A DNA stretch of 47,991 nt from contig NZ_JACOPH010000017.1 in NCBI RefSeq assembly GCF_014287635.1, forward strand, positions 1-47,991, in the 5' to 3' direction. Source of the DNA: Roseburia zhanii. GTDB taxonomy: Bacteria > Bacillota > Clostridia > Lachnospirales > Lachnospiraceae. The notes beneath the pieces were generated by a model. That model did no database searches. It saw nothing but the letters and a program-made list of their open reading frames with translations, and was not told where the DNA came from. Numbering within the stretch: position 1 is the stretch's first letter; every line of letters starts with the position of its first letter. Shown piece by piece: positions 8,359 through 16,007 of the stretch. The position numbers were made by a program, and so were the translations under genes.

Positions 8359-9699
8359 TTATTTTTCCTCCACTAAGATCGACGGAAGTGCGATCTCACT
8401 ATATTGTGTAGAAATGATCTTTCCACGGGAAACCCTTGAATAGATTCCCTGAAATACTCCGTCATAGACGAATAATCCTGTCAGATTCGACACATCGATA
8501 AAGTCTGCATCTGCCCCTTTTGAAAAATCAATATTTTTTGTCTGATATGGTGTACAGAATTCCTGCACCAGATAACCATGGATACGGTGTGCATCAACAA
8601 TCTCTTTCCACTCTGCTTCTGATTCATATTCCACTCCGGCAAACACGCCTTTTGAACCATAGGAATCTAACGGCTTTAAGATCCAGTTATCCTTCTGTGT
8701 GATGATCTTCTCATATGGAAGATACTCTGCATCCATCAATGCGGTATAGGGCACATGTGCCTCTACATAGGCATTTTCGGATTCTGTTAAAAATGTCTTC
8801 GTTTTCGGGTGGTGCAGGATATGATAGAGCACCTTGTTATGGACGATCTGTGTCGTAAAATCACCGATCAGGCAGACTGCTTCTGCCTTGACTGCTGCAA
8901 TAAAATCACTGACTTCCTCATAATGTGCCATAATATCACTCGTGACTGCACGACGATAGATCAGATCGATCGGCTTTTCTTCTTTTCCATATAATCTGCC
9001 ATCTTTAAATGTCAGATCACGTATCTCACAGATCTCACATTCTATCCCATGTTTTCTGTAACAGTCTGCAAAGATCTCAAATTCATTATTCGTCGCACTT
9101 TCCATGAAATCCACGATCGCAACATGAGGCTTTTCTACGGCTCCTTCTGTCTGTGCATAGATCGCAAGTGATGTTTTTACCCACGATTCAAATAATTCAA
9201 ATGTATGCAGGTGATATTTTTCTGATAAATATTCATATCCCTTTGTATAGCGGATGCCACGGTTTAATTCACGATCCTCATTCATGGCACTAGAGCCATC
9301 TGTATTAAACTCACAGAAGCAGAATTCTTTTGTTGCTTCATTATAAAAGATGTCGATCCTTGCGATCGGAATATTACTATTGTAACGTTTTTCCCTTAAG
9401 ATCAGTTCTTCTAACCGTTTGTCATATCCAAACAGACTGCGGTACTCTGCATCGCTTCTGTAATGGTCGATGACCTTATCGAAAATACCGTACAATTCTT
9501 TGATCAACTGTCTGAAATAAGCAATGTCCTCTGTCGTAAACATCTTTGGTACATATAAGGTACTGACGCATCTGCCATGATATTTCGCTGTGGAACCGTT
9601 CATATACGAAATCTCTTTTAAGGCACTTTTTGCATGTACTTTTCTATCCTGTCTGATCTGTTCGCAATATTCTCTGTTTAACTCTGCAAGCTGTAACAT
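8359..9699 (-). CDS. ATP-grasp-like / glutathionylspermidine-synthase-like protein
   Basis: A 446-residue soluble protein. Residues 112-150 contain Arg114, Asp116 and then Glu130-Phe-Asn-Thr-Asp134-Gly, similar to the substrate and metal-binding block of glutathionylspermidine synthase and circularly permuted ATP-grasp proteins. Residues 340-352 (Ile-Leu-Lys-Pro-Leu-Asp-Ser-Tyr-Gly-Ser-Lys-Gly) resemble the ATP-binding lysine loop, and Gln379-Glu380 fits the adenine-contact position. An ATP-dependent ligase is therefore likely, with an unknown amine or peptide substrate. No amidase domain is present. The start at 9699 follows AAAAGGGG. It heads an operon with DUF308 and a 76-residue protein and lies 19 bp after the YbaK gene. 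Confidence 0.6.
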   Translation of the reverse strand: MLQLAELNREYCEQIRQDRKVHAKSALKEISYMNGSTAKYHGRCVSTLYVPKMFTTEDIAYFRQLIKELYGIFDKVIDHYRSDAEYRSLFGYDKRLEELILREKRYNSNIPIARIDIFYNEATKEFCFCEFNTDGSSAMNEDRELNRGIRYTKGYEYLSEKYHLHTFELFESWVKTSLAIYAQTEGAVEKPHVAIVDFMESATNNEFEIFADCYRKHGIECEICEIRDLTFKDGRLYGKEEKPIDLIYRRAVTSDIMAHYEEVSDFIAAVKAEAVCLIGDFTTQIVHNKVLYHILHHPKTKTFLTESENAYVEAHVPYTALMDAEYLPYEKIITQKDNWILKPLDSYGSKGVFAGVEYESEAEWKEIVDAHRIHGYLVQEFCTPYQTKNIDFSKGADADFIDVSNLTGLFVYDGVFQGIYSRVSRGKIISTQYSEIALPSILVEEK

Positions 9700-9718
9700 A
9701 AATATCCCCTTTTCTTAT

Positions 9719-10201
9719 TTACGGTCTTTTTATAATGTCTGCATATTTTGCCGGAATGACCGCCATCAGATCTGACGGTGCTAATGCGATCGTAAGACCG
9801 ATGCGTCCACCGCTGATATAGATCTTATCAAATGTTTCTGCCGTATCATGGATCACCGTCTGAAACTGTTTTTTCATGCCAAGCGGAGAACAGCCTCCTC
9901 TTACATAACCTGTGATCTTTGTTAAATCTTTGACAGCGATCATTTCGATCGATTTTTCACCGACTTCTTTTGCGGCTTTCTTTAAATCCACTTCTTCTGC
10001 GATCGGTACGACAAATACATAAAACTGATTGCTTTTTCCTTTGAGCACTAATGTTTTAAAAGAAGCCTCTACCGGTGCACCCGTCAATTCTGCTGTATGC
10101 AATCCATCAATAAATTCGTCACATTCATATGTCAATGCCTCATATGTGATCTTATGTTTATCTAACATACGCATGGCATTTGTCTTTGCTTCTTTTCCCA
10201 T
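9719..10201 (-). CDS. ybaK: YbaK/EbsC-type aminoacyl-tRNA deacylase
   Basis: A 160-residue single-domain protein of the YbaK/ProX editing family, which hydrolyses mischarged tRNA, chiefly Cys-tRNA(Pro). The conserved catalytic lysine is Lys49 in Ala-Ser-Phe-Lys-Thr-Leu-Val-Leu, and the loop Gly-Tyr-Val-Arg-Gly-Gly-Cys-Ser-Pro-Leu-Gly (about 112-122) is typical. The length matches the family. It lies 4 bp downstream of the MarR gene, so both are probably on one transcript. Substrate specificity beyond the family is inferred. Confidence 0.88.
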   Translation of the reverse strand: MGKEAKTNAMRMLDKHKITYEALTYECDEFIDGLHTAELTGAPVEASFKTLVLKGKSNQFYVFVVPIAEEVDLKKAAKEVGEKSIEMIAVKDLTKITGYVRGGCSPLGMKKQFQTVIHDTAETFDKIYISGGRIGLTIALAPSDLMAVIPAKYADIIKRP

Positions 10202-10205
10202 TGAT

Positions 10206-10673
10206 TTATCTCCTATCGATAATAGATTTCGCTTTTTCTGCCATTGTATTCATCAGACGGATTGCTTCATTGGCATCTGTATCACCAAGCTGTGCGATCA
10301 ACCGGTCGACAAAATCTAAGATCCTCTGATGTTCCTTTTCATAAACTGACAGATTCCCGTCATTTAATTGTATCAGAATCTGCCGTTTATCTTCATTCGA
10401 ACGCTTACGGATTATCATTCCACGCTTTTCTAATCCTGTCAATACCTTATTCATCTGCGATTTTAACAATCCGGTCTTTTTACACAGATCCGTTGCAGTC
10501 AGTGCACCCTTATGCTCCATTTTCGCACGATACAAAAGGTTACAGATATGTGTTTCATTATAAGACATGGCATCTACCATCCGGTCGTTGCGGACAGATG
10601 CAGACAGGTTCAGCCATGCGGCAAGCAGTTCTTCGTTCATTTGCTGCATAATCAGATGCTCCTTTAACTCCAT
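10206..10673 (-). CDS. MarR-family transcriptional regulator
   Basis: A 155-residue protein with a winged helix-turn-helix at about 55-115: Gly-Ala-Leu-Thr-Ala-Thr-Asp-Leu-Cys-Lys-Lys-Thr, a recognition helix with Lys-Ser-Gln-Met-Asn-Lys, and the wing Arg-Ser-Asn-Glu-Asp-Lys-Arg that marks MarR proteins. N- and C-terminal helices would dimerise. It is the first gene of a minus-strand unit with ybaK and probably the ATP-grasp operon. A good promoter lies directly upstream (10684-10712). Its ligand and targets cannot be read; autoregulation is usual in the family. Confidence 0.88.
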   Translation of the reverse strand: MELKEHLIMQQMNEELLAAWLNLSASVRNDRMVDAMSYNETHICNLLYRAKMEHKGALTATDLCKKTGLLKSQMNKVLTGLEKRGMIIRKRSNEDKRQILIQLNDGNLSVYEKEHQRILDFVDRLIAQLGDTDANEAIRLMNTMAEKAKSIIDRR

Positions 10674-10683
10674 AGATGGTTAT

Positions 10684-10712
10684 AGTATAGCAAAATTTCC
10701 TTGTTTTTACAA
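10684..10712 (-). promoter_or_regulatory. sigma-A-type promoter of the marR unit
   Basis: On the minus strand TTGTAA (10707-10712) and TATACT (10684-10689) are separated by exactly 17 bp. The -10 box lies about 10 bp from the marR start codon, so the leader is very short and a regulator bound here would block transcription. Confidence 0.75.
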
Positions 10713-10878
10713 CGAGTGGAATCCTAAACTTTCCATAAACATGGACGTCTAACATTTAAATGCTACTATTCACAGTTACCTTTCCATACATTCGCAATCC
10801 CGCACTTCGTGCTTCAAACCTTGCTTCTCAAGCGGATTGCTCATTACTGGAAAGTTTATAAAAAGTTTAGAATTTTTG
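10713..10878. other. structured spacer between the marR and hsp20 promoters
   Basis: No gene is seen. The arms AAACTTTCCA (10726-10735) and TGGAAAGTTT (10848-10857) are perfect complements more than 110 bp apart. Nested inside are GCAATCC (10795-10801) with GGATTGC (10834-10840), and GCAC/GTGC around a TTC loop (10802-10812). The nested symmetry suggests a folded RNA or a small palindromic element, not random spacer. Confidence 0.4.
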
Positions 10879-10920
10879 TTAGCACTCCCTCTTGACGAGT
10901 GCTAATTTTAGTGCTATAAC
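10879..10920 (+). promoter_or_regulatory. CIRCE operator overlapping the hsp20 promoter (HrcA site)
   Basis: TTAGCACTC (10879-10887), nine bases, then GAGTGCTAA (10897-10905) is a perfect CIRCE element, the binding site of the heat-shock repressor HrcA. The -35 TTGACG (10892-10897) lies inside it and the -10 TATAAC (10915-10920) follows at 17 bp, so bound HrcA would cover the polymerase site. HrcA itself is not encoded in this window. Confidence 0.95.
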
Positions 10921-11034
10921 ATAGTCAACAAAGGAAACAAGGAAACGATCCAAAGATTGCAATGCACATAGATTTTTGTAAAGCAGCCGGATCGTTACTG
11001 ACAACATACATATAGAAACAAGGAGGAATGACTT

Positions 11035-11481
11035 ATGTTGATGCCTAGTATTTTTGGAGAAACTTTATTCGATGATTTATTTGATGACTTTACAACTCGC
11101 CCGGCGAACCGTCCGGCAAGATATGCTGCAGCAGATCCATCTGTGATGCGTACAGATATCAAGGAACAGAAAGACGGCTATGAACTAGAGATCGATCTTC
11201 CGGGTTATAAAAAAGAAGATATTGCCGCAGAATTAAAAGACGGTTACTTAACGATCACTGCTTCTTCGAAAAAAGAGGCGGAAGAAAAAGATGAAAAAGG
11301 TACCTATATCCGCAGAGAAAGATATTCCGGTTCGTGCAGCAGAAGTTTTTATGTTGGCGAAGATATCACACAGGAAGATATCAAAGCAAAATTTGAAAAC
11401 GGCATCTTAAAGATCGGTGTTCCGAAAAAAGATGCTAAGCCTAAAGTTCCGGAAAATAAATTCATTACGATTGAAGGCTGA
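11035..11481 (+). CDS. small heat-shock protein, Hsp20/alpha-crystallin family
   Basis: A 148-residue holdase chaperone. The alpha-crystallin domain spans about 38-130, with Leu-Glu-Ile-Asp-Leu-Pro-Gly-Tyr (strand entry), the central Arg-Arg-Glu-Arg-Tyr-Ser-Gly-Ser segment and the closing Asn-Gly-Ile-Leu-Lys-Ile-Gly-Val-Pro. The N-terminal arm is short, with a Phe-Asp-Asp-Leu-Phe-Asp-Asp-Phe element typical of clostridial Hsp18 proteins. AAGGAGG precedes the ATG at 11035. Control by HrcA through CIRCE is shown by the upstream site, and a strong terminator follows. Confidence 0.93.
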   Translation: MLMPSIFGETLFDDLFDDFTTRPANRPARYAAADPSVMRTDIKEQKDGYELEIDLPGYKKEDIAAELKDGYLTITASSKKEAEEKDEKGTYIRRERYSGSCSRSFYVGEDITQEDIKAKFENGILKIGVPKKDAKPKVPENKFITIEG

Positions 11482-11485
11482 CACC

Positions 11486-11528
11486 AAAGGGATACCAGTG
11501 ATACCGCTGTGTATCCCTTTTCTTTTTT
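11486..11528 (+). terminator. intrinsic terminator after hsp20
   Basis: The perfect 10-bp stem AAAGGGATAC (11486-11495) with GTATCCCTTT (11511-11520) is followed by a T-rich tail. It separates hsp20 from the DnaJ-like gene; the latter needs read-through or its own promoter. Confidence 0.88.
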
Positions 11529-11550
11529 CTATGACAGGAGGTGATGTACC

Positions 11551-12534
11551 ATGGCAGCAAAAGATTATTATGCGATTTTAAATATCAAACGTGATGCAGA
11601 TGAAAAAGAGATCAAACGTGCCTACCGGAAACTTGCCAAAAAATATCATCCCGACACCAACCCCAATAATAAAGAAGCGGAACAGAAATTTAAAGAAGTC
11701 ACAGAAGCCTATAACGTCCTAAGTGATCCTGAAAAGAAAAAGAAGTATGACCAGTACGGATCTGCTGCTTTTGACGGTAACTTTTCAGATGGCTTCAATG
11801 CGTCAGACTTCTATGGAAATCATTTCCATGAACAGACATTCCATGACGGCAGCAACGGATTTCACTTTCATTTTTCAGGCAATGCAGATGGTGATATGTT
11901 TGACGACCTGTTTGGCAGTTTCTTCCATGGCAGCACAGGCAGTACAAAAAATACTTATACGAATGACGGCTTTTCTTTTCATAATAATTATAATGAAAAA
12001 GGTGCTGATGCTCATGCTGATATCCATATCAGTTTTGATGATGCCGTTTTTGGCTGTGATAAGGTGTTACAGATCAAAACAGATAACAGCACTTCAAGTT
12101 CGTTAAAAGTCCACATTCCAGCCGGTATTGACGAAGGACAGAGCATCCGTTTAAAGGGCAAAGGTGAAACCGGTATTCATGGCGGCATGGCTGGAGATCT
12201 TCTGTTAAAAGTACATGTCGATAAAAAAGCCGGCTATGAACGGAAAGGCAATGATGTCTATGTAACCACGAATATCCCTTATCCGACAGCCGTTCTTGGC
12301 GGGGAAGCGATCGTACCTACCTTAACCGGAAAGGTATCTTGTAAGATTCCTGCCGGAACGCAGTCAGGAAGTAAGATCCGTTTGAAAAATAAAGGTATCT
12401 GTTCCATGAAAGATCCGGCAAAAAAAGGGGACGAATATCTGGTTATCCAGATCGATGTCCCGAAACATCTGACCTTAGCAGAACAGCAGAAATTACGGGA
12501 GTATGATTTACTTTTTTCACAACATTCTGTATAA
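11551..12534 (+). CDS. DnaJ/CbpA-like co-chaperone without zinc finger
   Basis: A 327-residue protein with a J domain at residues 4-70, including the His-Pro-Asp motif that stimulates the DnaK ATPase. A Gly/Phe- and unusually His-rich linker follows (about 72-140, with runs such as Gly-Phe-His-Phe-His-Phe). The C-terminal substrate-binding domain starts near 150 (Asp-Ala-His-Ala-Asp-Ile-His-Ile-Ser-Phe). The four CxxCxGxG zinc repeats of true DnaJ are absent, so it is a type II (CbpA-like) J protein. AGGAGGTGA precedes the ATG. It follows hsp20 after a terminator and leads into a PlsY-like gene. Confidence 0.88.
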   Translation: MAAKDYYAILNIKRDADEKEIKRAYRKLAKKYHPDTNPNNKEAEQKFKEVTEAYNVLSDPEKKKKYDQYGSAAFDGNFSDGFNASDFYGNHFHEQTFHDGSNGFHFHFSGNADGDMFDDLFGSFFHGSTGSTKNTYTNDGFSFHNNYNEKGADAHADIHISFDDAVFGCDKVLQIKTDNSTSSSLKVHIPAGIDEGQSIRLKGKGETGIHGGMAGDLLLKVHVDKKAGYERKGNDVYVTTNIPYPTAVLGGEAIVPTLTGKVSCKIPAGTQSGSKIRLKNKGICSMKDPAKKGDEYLVIQIDVPKHLTLAEQQKLREYDLLFSQHSV

Positions 12535-12572
12535 TGTATATTTACAACAGTACATGTGAAAGGGTTTCCCCT

Positions 12573-13181
12573 ATGATTTCTATATTGTTATATATCGTCC
12601 TTGGCTATCTTTCCGGCAGTATTTTATTTGCACGGATCGCAGCAGGACTTTTTCATAAAAATACGATCTTAACGGAGAGCGCAGATGCAAATCCGGGAAC
12701 TTCCAATGCGTTTGTCTATGGCGGTTTTTGGTGTGGGATATTTACACTGTCAGGTGACCTGTTAAAAGGATTCCTTCCGGTGTATCTGTTTTTGCACACA
12801 CAATATGCATCTGCCCTGCCGTTTTCTTTTCTCTTAGCGGCTCCGGTACTTGGACATACATTTCCCATTTTTTACAGATTCAAAGGCGGCAAAGGAATCG
12901 CCGTCAGTTTCGGCTGTCTGCTCGGGCTATTGCCCGAACGTCTGCCGGTTGCCATACTGATTTTTTATTTTTTGTTTTTTACACTTATCCTTCAGATCTA
13001 TCCAAACTTTTACCGTACGTTGATCACTTATCTGTGCAGTGCGGTGACTATGAATATTTTACTGCCGGATACAGGCGTGATCTTAGGATTCTGGTTCATT
13101 ACCGCTATCTTGTTCTGGCGTTTTCATATCAGCAGCGAAAAAAGAGAAGAAATGAGGTTTGCATTTTTATGGAAGCATTGA
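12573..13181 (+). CDS. PlsY-like glycerol-3-phosphate acyltransferase
   Basis: About 202 residues with five hydrophobic helices. The N-terminal pattern Leu-Gly-Tyr-Leu-Ser-Gly-Ser-Ile-Leu-Phe-Ala, the central Asn-Pro-Gly-Thr-Ser-Asn-Ala and the Phe-Lys-Gly-Gly-Lys-Gly-Ile-Ala-Val motif are those of PlsY, which acylates glycerol-3-phosphate from acyl-phosphate to start phospholipid synthesis. I chose the ATG at 12573, with GAAAGGG upstream, because it places the first helix at the N-terminus; an in-frame ATG at 12534 also exists. Coupling to a glycosyltransferase points to a second, glycolipid-directed copy and not the housekeeping plsY; that is inference. Confidence 0.82.
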   Translation: MISILLYIVLGYLSGSILFARIAAGLFHKNTILTESADANPGTSNAFVYGGFWCGIFTLSGDLLKGFLPVYLFLHTQYASALPFSFLLAAPVLGHTFPIFYRFKGGKGIAVSFGCLLGLLPERLPVAILIFYFLFFTLILQIYPNFYRTLITYLCSAVTMNILLPDTGVILGFWFITAILFWRFHISSEKREEMRFAFLWKH

Positions 13182-14290
13182 TCTTATCGTGCGGCACCGG
13201 CGGCGGTCACAATTCTGCCGGTATTGCAGTCAAGGAAGAACTTCTGTTACGTGGTCATCATGTGACCATGTTAAATCCTTATACTTTATATCAGAACAGT
13301 CTTGCAAAACGTGTAGATAAAACCTATATCAATATCGCACAACATGCCCCAAAAGTCTTTGGTGCTATTTATCGTGCCGGTAATCTCTACCGCAGGCTGC
13401 CCGGACATTCTCCTGTCTATTATGCAAACGGACATATGGCAGAGATCGTCAGAAAATTTTTAGAAGAACATCCTGTGGATATCATCATCATGCCGCATAT
13501 TTTTCCTGCAGAGATCTTAACCTATTTACGGGAACATGATGTTGCGATTCCGAAAACGATCCTGATCTCTACCGATTATACCTGTATCCCTTTTGTGGAA
13601 GAATGTCTCTGCGATGCCTGCATCGTTCCTTCCGAAAAACTGATTTCTGAATTTTGCGGCTGGGGGATCAAAAAAGAGCAGATGTACCCATTTGGTATTC
13701 CTGTCCGGAAATGTTTTCATTCTGAAATTTCTAAATCAGATGCCAAAAAAGCATTACATTTAGATGAAGATAAGCGTTATCTTTTGATCTCCGGCGGAAG
13801 TATCGGTGCCGGAAAATTAAAAGAAACATTAAATATCCTTTGTGAGATCACAAAAGGGACACCCTACTGCCTGATCGTGATCTGTGGCAATAACGCATCC
13901 CTTTATAAAAATCTGGAACATTATCAAAGTGAGTATGTGACCATACTCGGACAAACAAATGACATGGCACTCTATCTTCGTGCCTGTGAAGTCTTTTTTA
14001 CAAAACCCGGCGGACTCTCCACAACAGAAGCTGCCGTTATGGAAGTACCGCTTGTATTATTACCGCCGATCCCCGGCTGTGAATCGAAAAACTTACGCTT
14101 TTTCACAGAAAATGGTATAGCAGTAAAGGCAGAACTTTCGGCTGACGGTCTTCGCAAGATCCTTGCACTTTCAGAATCTGCATCTGCATGTGATAAGATG
14201 TGCCGCTCCCAGCGGAATGTGATCTCAAAAGATGCCGCAGAAAACATCTGTGATCTTGCCGAAACCCTCTGCGATTCTGCATCAGAATAA
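13169..14290 (+). CDS. MGDG-synthase/UgtP-like family 28 glycosyltransferase
   Basis: About 373 residues. The N-terminal domain starts with Ser-Cys-Gly-Thr-Gly-Gly-Gly-His-Asn-Ser-Ala-Gly, the signature of the monogalactosyldiacylglycerol synthase family. The C-terminal UDP-sugar domain has Ser-Gly-Gly-Ser-Ile-Gly-Ala-Gly and Thr-Lys-Pro-Gly-Gly-Leu-Ser-Thr-Thr-Glu-Ala. Such enzymes transfer glucose or galactose to diacylglycerol at the inner membrane face. The ATG at 13169 is chosen because the family motif begins right after it; it overlaps the PlsY-like gene by 13 bp. Together these two genes could build a glycolipid from glycerol-3-phosphate. Confidence 0.85.
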   Translation: MEALILSCGTGGGHNSAGIAVKEELLLRGHHVTMLNPYTLYQNSLAKRVDKTYINIAQHAPKVFGAIYRAGNLYRRLPGHSPVYYANGHMAEIVRKFLEEHPVDIIIMPHIFPAEILTYLREHDVAIPKTILISTDYTCIPFVEECLCDACIVPSEKLISEFCGWGIKKEQMYPFGIPVRKCFHSEISKSDAKKALHLDEDKRYLLISGGSIGAGKLKETLNILCEITKGTPYCLIVICGNNASLYKNLEHYQSEYVTILGQTNDMALYLRACEVFFTKPGGLSTTEAAVMEVPLVLLPPIPGCESKNLRFFTENGIAVKAELSADGLRKILALSESASACDKMCRSQRNVISKDAAENICDLAETLCDSASE

Positions 14291-14291
14291 C

Positions 14292-14567
14292 TTACTGCAC
14301 TTTATGATCTAATGGATACATATTTGTGCTAAGGTATTTCATTCCGTTATCTGCAAGTATTACGACAATATTCTTACCTGCATTTTCCGGACGCTTTGCA
14401 ACGGTTGTGGCTGCATAGATGGCAGCCGCTGCGGACTGTCCTAAGAATACACCATCTGTACGTGCGATCTCACGTCCTGTCGCATAAGCATCTTCTCCCT
14501 TCACATCAATGCATTCTTTATAATCAAATCCAACGATGAACGGTGCTTTAATTCCTATGCCTTCCAT
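14292..14567 (-). pseudogene. cysK: 3' fragment of cysteine synthase (cysK)
   Basis: The 91-residue frame matches only the C-terminal third of O-acetylserine sulfhydrylase: Gly-Ile-Gly near the start, then Gly-Arg-Glu-Ile-Ala-Arg-Thr-Asp-Gly-Val-Phe-Leu-Gly, then Ala-Lys-Arg-Pro-Glu-Asn-Ala-Gly-Lys, then Tyr-Leu-Ser-Thr. The N-terminal domain with the PLP-binding lysine is missing, so it cannot be a synthase. The expected Gly-Ile-Ser-Ser-Gly-Ala-Ala is changed to Gly-Gln-Ser-Ala-Ala-Ala-Ala. A usable ribosome binding site (GGGGAGAG) precedes the ATG at 14567; the frame opens further to a GTG at 14639 without CysK similarity. It is convergent with the glycosyltransferase, one base apart. Confidence 0.8.
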
Positions 14568-14611
14568 AATGATCTCTCCCCATTCGTTTTGATTTTTTAC
14601 AACTTTATTAT

Positions 14612-14645
14612 AAAAAAATGTGCCATTGGATATAGGCACATTTTT
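14612..14645 (-). terminator. intrinsic terminator after the DUF4230 pair
   Basis: An 11-bp stem formed by TGTGCC/GGCACA (14619-14624 with 14635-14640) extended by A/T pairs has a 10-base loop and a T run on the minus strand. It lies 13 bp past the stop of the second DUF4230 gene and cuts the cysteine synthase fragment off from that transcript. The A run on the other side makes it potentially bidirectional. Confidence 0.85.
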
Positions 14646-14657
14646 GTATGTTTGTGT

Positions 14658-15305
14658 TTATTTAATAGAAGATGTTTCTGAATCTGATGTATTTTCAAGA
14701 TCCACTTCATTTAATTCCTTCGCACCGTCTAAATAGATCCACTTGATATTGTAAGTCTTTCCCACACAGTTTCCAATATTATTGACGTAGTCCTCTAATA
14801 ATTTTTGTGCTCTCTGCTGTGCATTTGCAAGCAGTAATGTGTCCTTTTCTGCTTCTTCTTTCATGTGATCCTGTGCTTGTTTAAAGGCTTCTGTCTGATG
14901 CTCTGCTTTTACTTTTGCAGACTTCGTATCTACAATATAGGAATCCTCATTCAGCGTTGTTTCATCTACTTCAAAGCCTAATACCTTTGCCGGTGGAATC
15001 GTGATCGTCACCGTATCATTGTCTACTTCGATATCCACAAGCGATGCATCGATTCCCATCGTTACAATACCATCATACTCAATCCAGAATCTTCTGTCCT
15101 TTTTCCACCATAAAATACCTGCTGCATCTTCCCTGGTATATTTAGCGACATTGTGATAATAGCATTTCATTGTTGCCAGTTCACAGATTGCTTTCATCTG
15201 CGATGCCTGAGGAACGATCTCCTGTTTCGGTTCGGTCGTTTTTACACACGCCATACAGGAAAAAGCCAGCATAAAAACAAGTAGTATACTTATTATTTTT
15301 TTCAT
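14658..15305 (-). CDS. DUF4230 lipoprotein
   Basis: A 215-residue protein with a lipoprotein signal: Lys-Lys, a hydrophobic stretch and Cys near residue 17-20 (Ala-Phe-Ser-Cys-Met-Ala-Cys). The body is a DUF4230 domain (about 35-190): Met-Lys-Ala-Ile-Cys-Glu-Leu-Ala-Thr, a Trp-rich strand, then Val-Thr-Ile-Thr-Ile-Pro-Pro-Ala-Lys-Val and a long helix (about 130-175). It is a diverged partner of the gene directly upstream (14 bp apart), with the same domain but an acylated anchor. The two may form an envelope complex. No function is known for DUF4230. Confidence 0.75.
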   Translation of the reverse strand: MKKIISILLVFMLAFSCMACVKTTEPKQEIVPQASQMKAICELATMKCYYHNVAKYTREDAAGILWWKKDRRFWIEYDGIVTMGIDASLVDIEVDNDTVTITIPPAKVLGFEVDETTLNEDSYIVDTKSAKVKAEHQTEAFKQAQDHMKEEAEKDTLLLANAQQRAQKLLEDYVNNIGNCVGKTYNIKWIYLDGAKELNEVDLENTSDSETSSIK

Positions 15306-15319
15306 CTTAAAAGCCCTCC

Positions 15320-15919
15320 TTAATCAATCTGGAGCCGATATTCACTATCAAGCTGTTCAACAAACGGACTGATCAATGCTTCTATGATGTTCTGAAGATT
15401 CTGCTCTGCAATATCATAAATCGCATTCTTTGTTTTGCTTTCCTCTATGGCATCTTCCTTGCATTTTTTATAGGCTTCTTCTGATACGGTTGCTGTATTC
15501 GCCGCATTGTTTATAAATATGTAATCTAACGATGCTATATCGACATTGACCTCCTGAATTTCAATCTCCGGCAATTTTACTGTGATCACTTTCTGATCAT
15601 GATCCACATCAACTTCCACTTTTTCAAAATCAATTCCGGCTTTTATCCTTGCATCATAGGATACGTAGTAATCTACATTTTCTGGGTTCTGTTCATTCAT
15701 TACTTTTGCAACACCATTGTATACCGCTTCATATGTGGAAAGATCACTGACTTTGATGATCTTTTCCAGCGTTGATTTGCTGATGATCTCTGCTTCTGTG
15801 TTCTTTGGTCTAAATACAGCGAATCGCAGGATAATGATAGCAATGAGTATGACTGCTATAAGCACGGTATAAAATTTTATCTTATTTGCTGCAAGTTTTC
15901 CTAATTTTTTCATCAGCAT
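15320..15919 (-). CDS. DUF4230 membrane-anchored protein
   Basis: A 199-residue protein with a basic N-terminus, one transmembrane helix (about 16-34) and an extracytoplasmic DUF4230 domain (about 40-195). The order of elements is the same as in the downstream lipoprotein: Leu-Ser-Thr-Tyr-Glu-Ala-Val-Tyr, Ala-Arg-Ile-Lys-Ala-Gly-Ile-Asp, Val-Ile-Thr-Val-Lys-Leu-Pro, then a long acidic/basic helix. The ATG at 15919 has GGGG eight bases upstream. The two genes are a tandem duplicated pair ending in a shared terminator. Function unknown. Confidence 0.75.
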   Translation of the reverse strand: MLMKKLGKLAANKIKFYTVLIAVILIAIIILRFAVFRPKNTEAEIISKSTLEKIIKVSDLSTYEAVYNGVAKVMNEQNPENVDYYVSYDARIKAGIDFEKVEVDVDHDQKVITVKLPEIEIQEVNVDIASLDYIFINNAANTATVSEEAYKKCKEDAIEESKTKNAIYDIAEQNLQNIIEALISPFVEQLDSEYRLQID

Positions 15920-16007
15920 TATGGATTCCCCTTTTTCTAATTTTTAAAATGTATAAAAGATAAAATGCCCTATCTGACATTCATTCCGGGATTTTCCTTT
16001 CTGGGTA

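Noticed and set aside
13034..13168. 45-codon extension of the glycosyltransferase
   Set aside because: It overlaps the PlsY-like gene in another frame and precedes the family's N-terminal motif.
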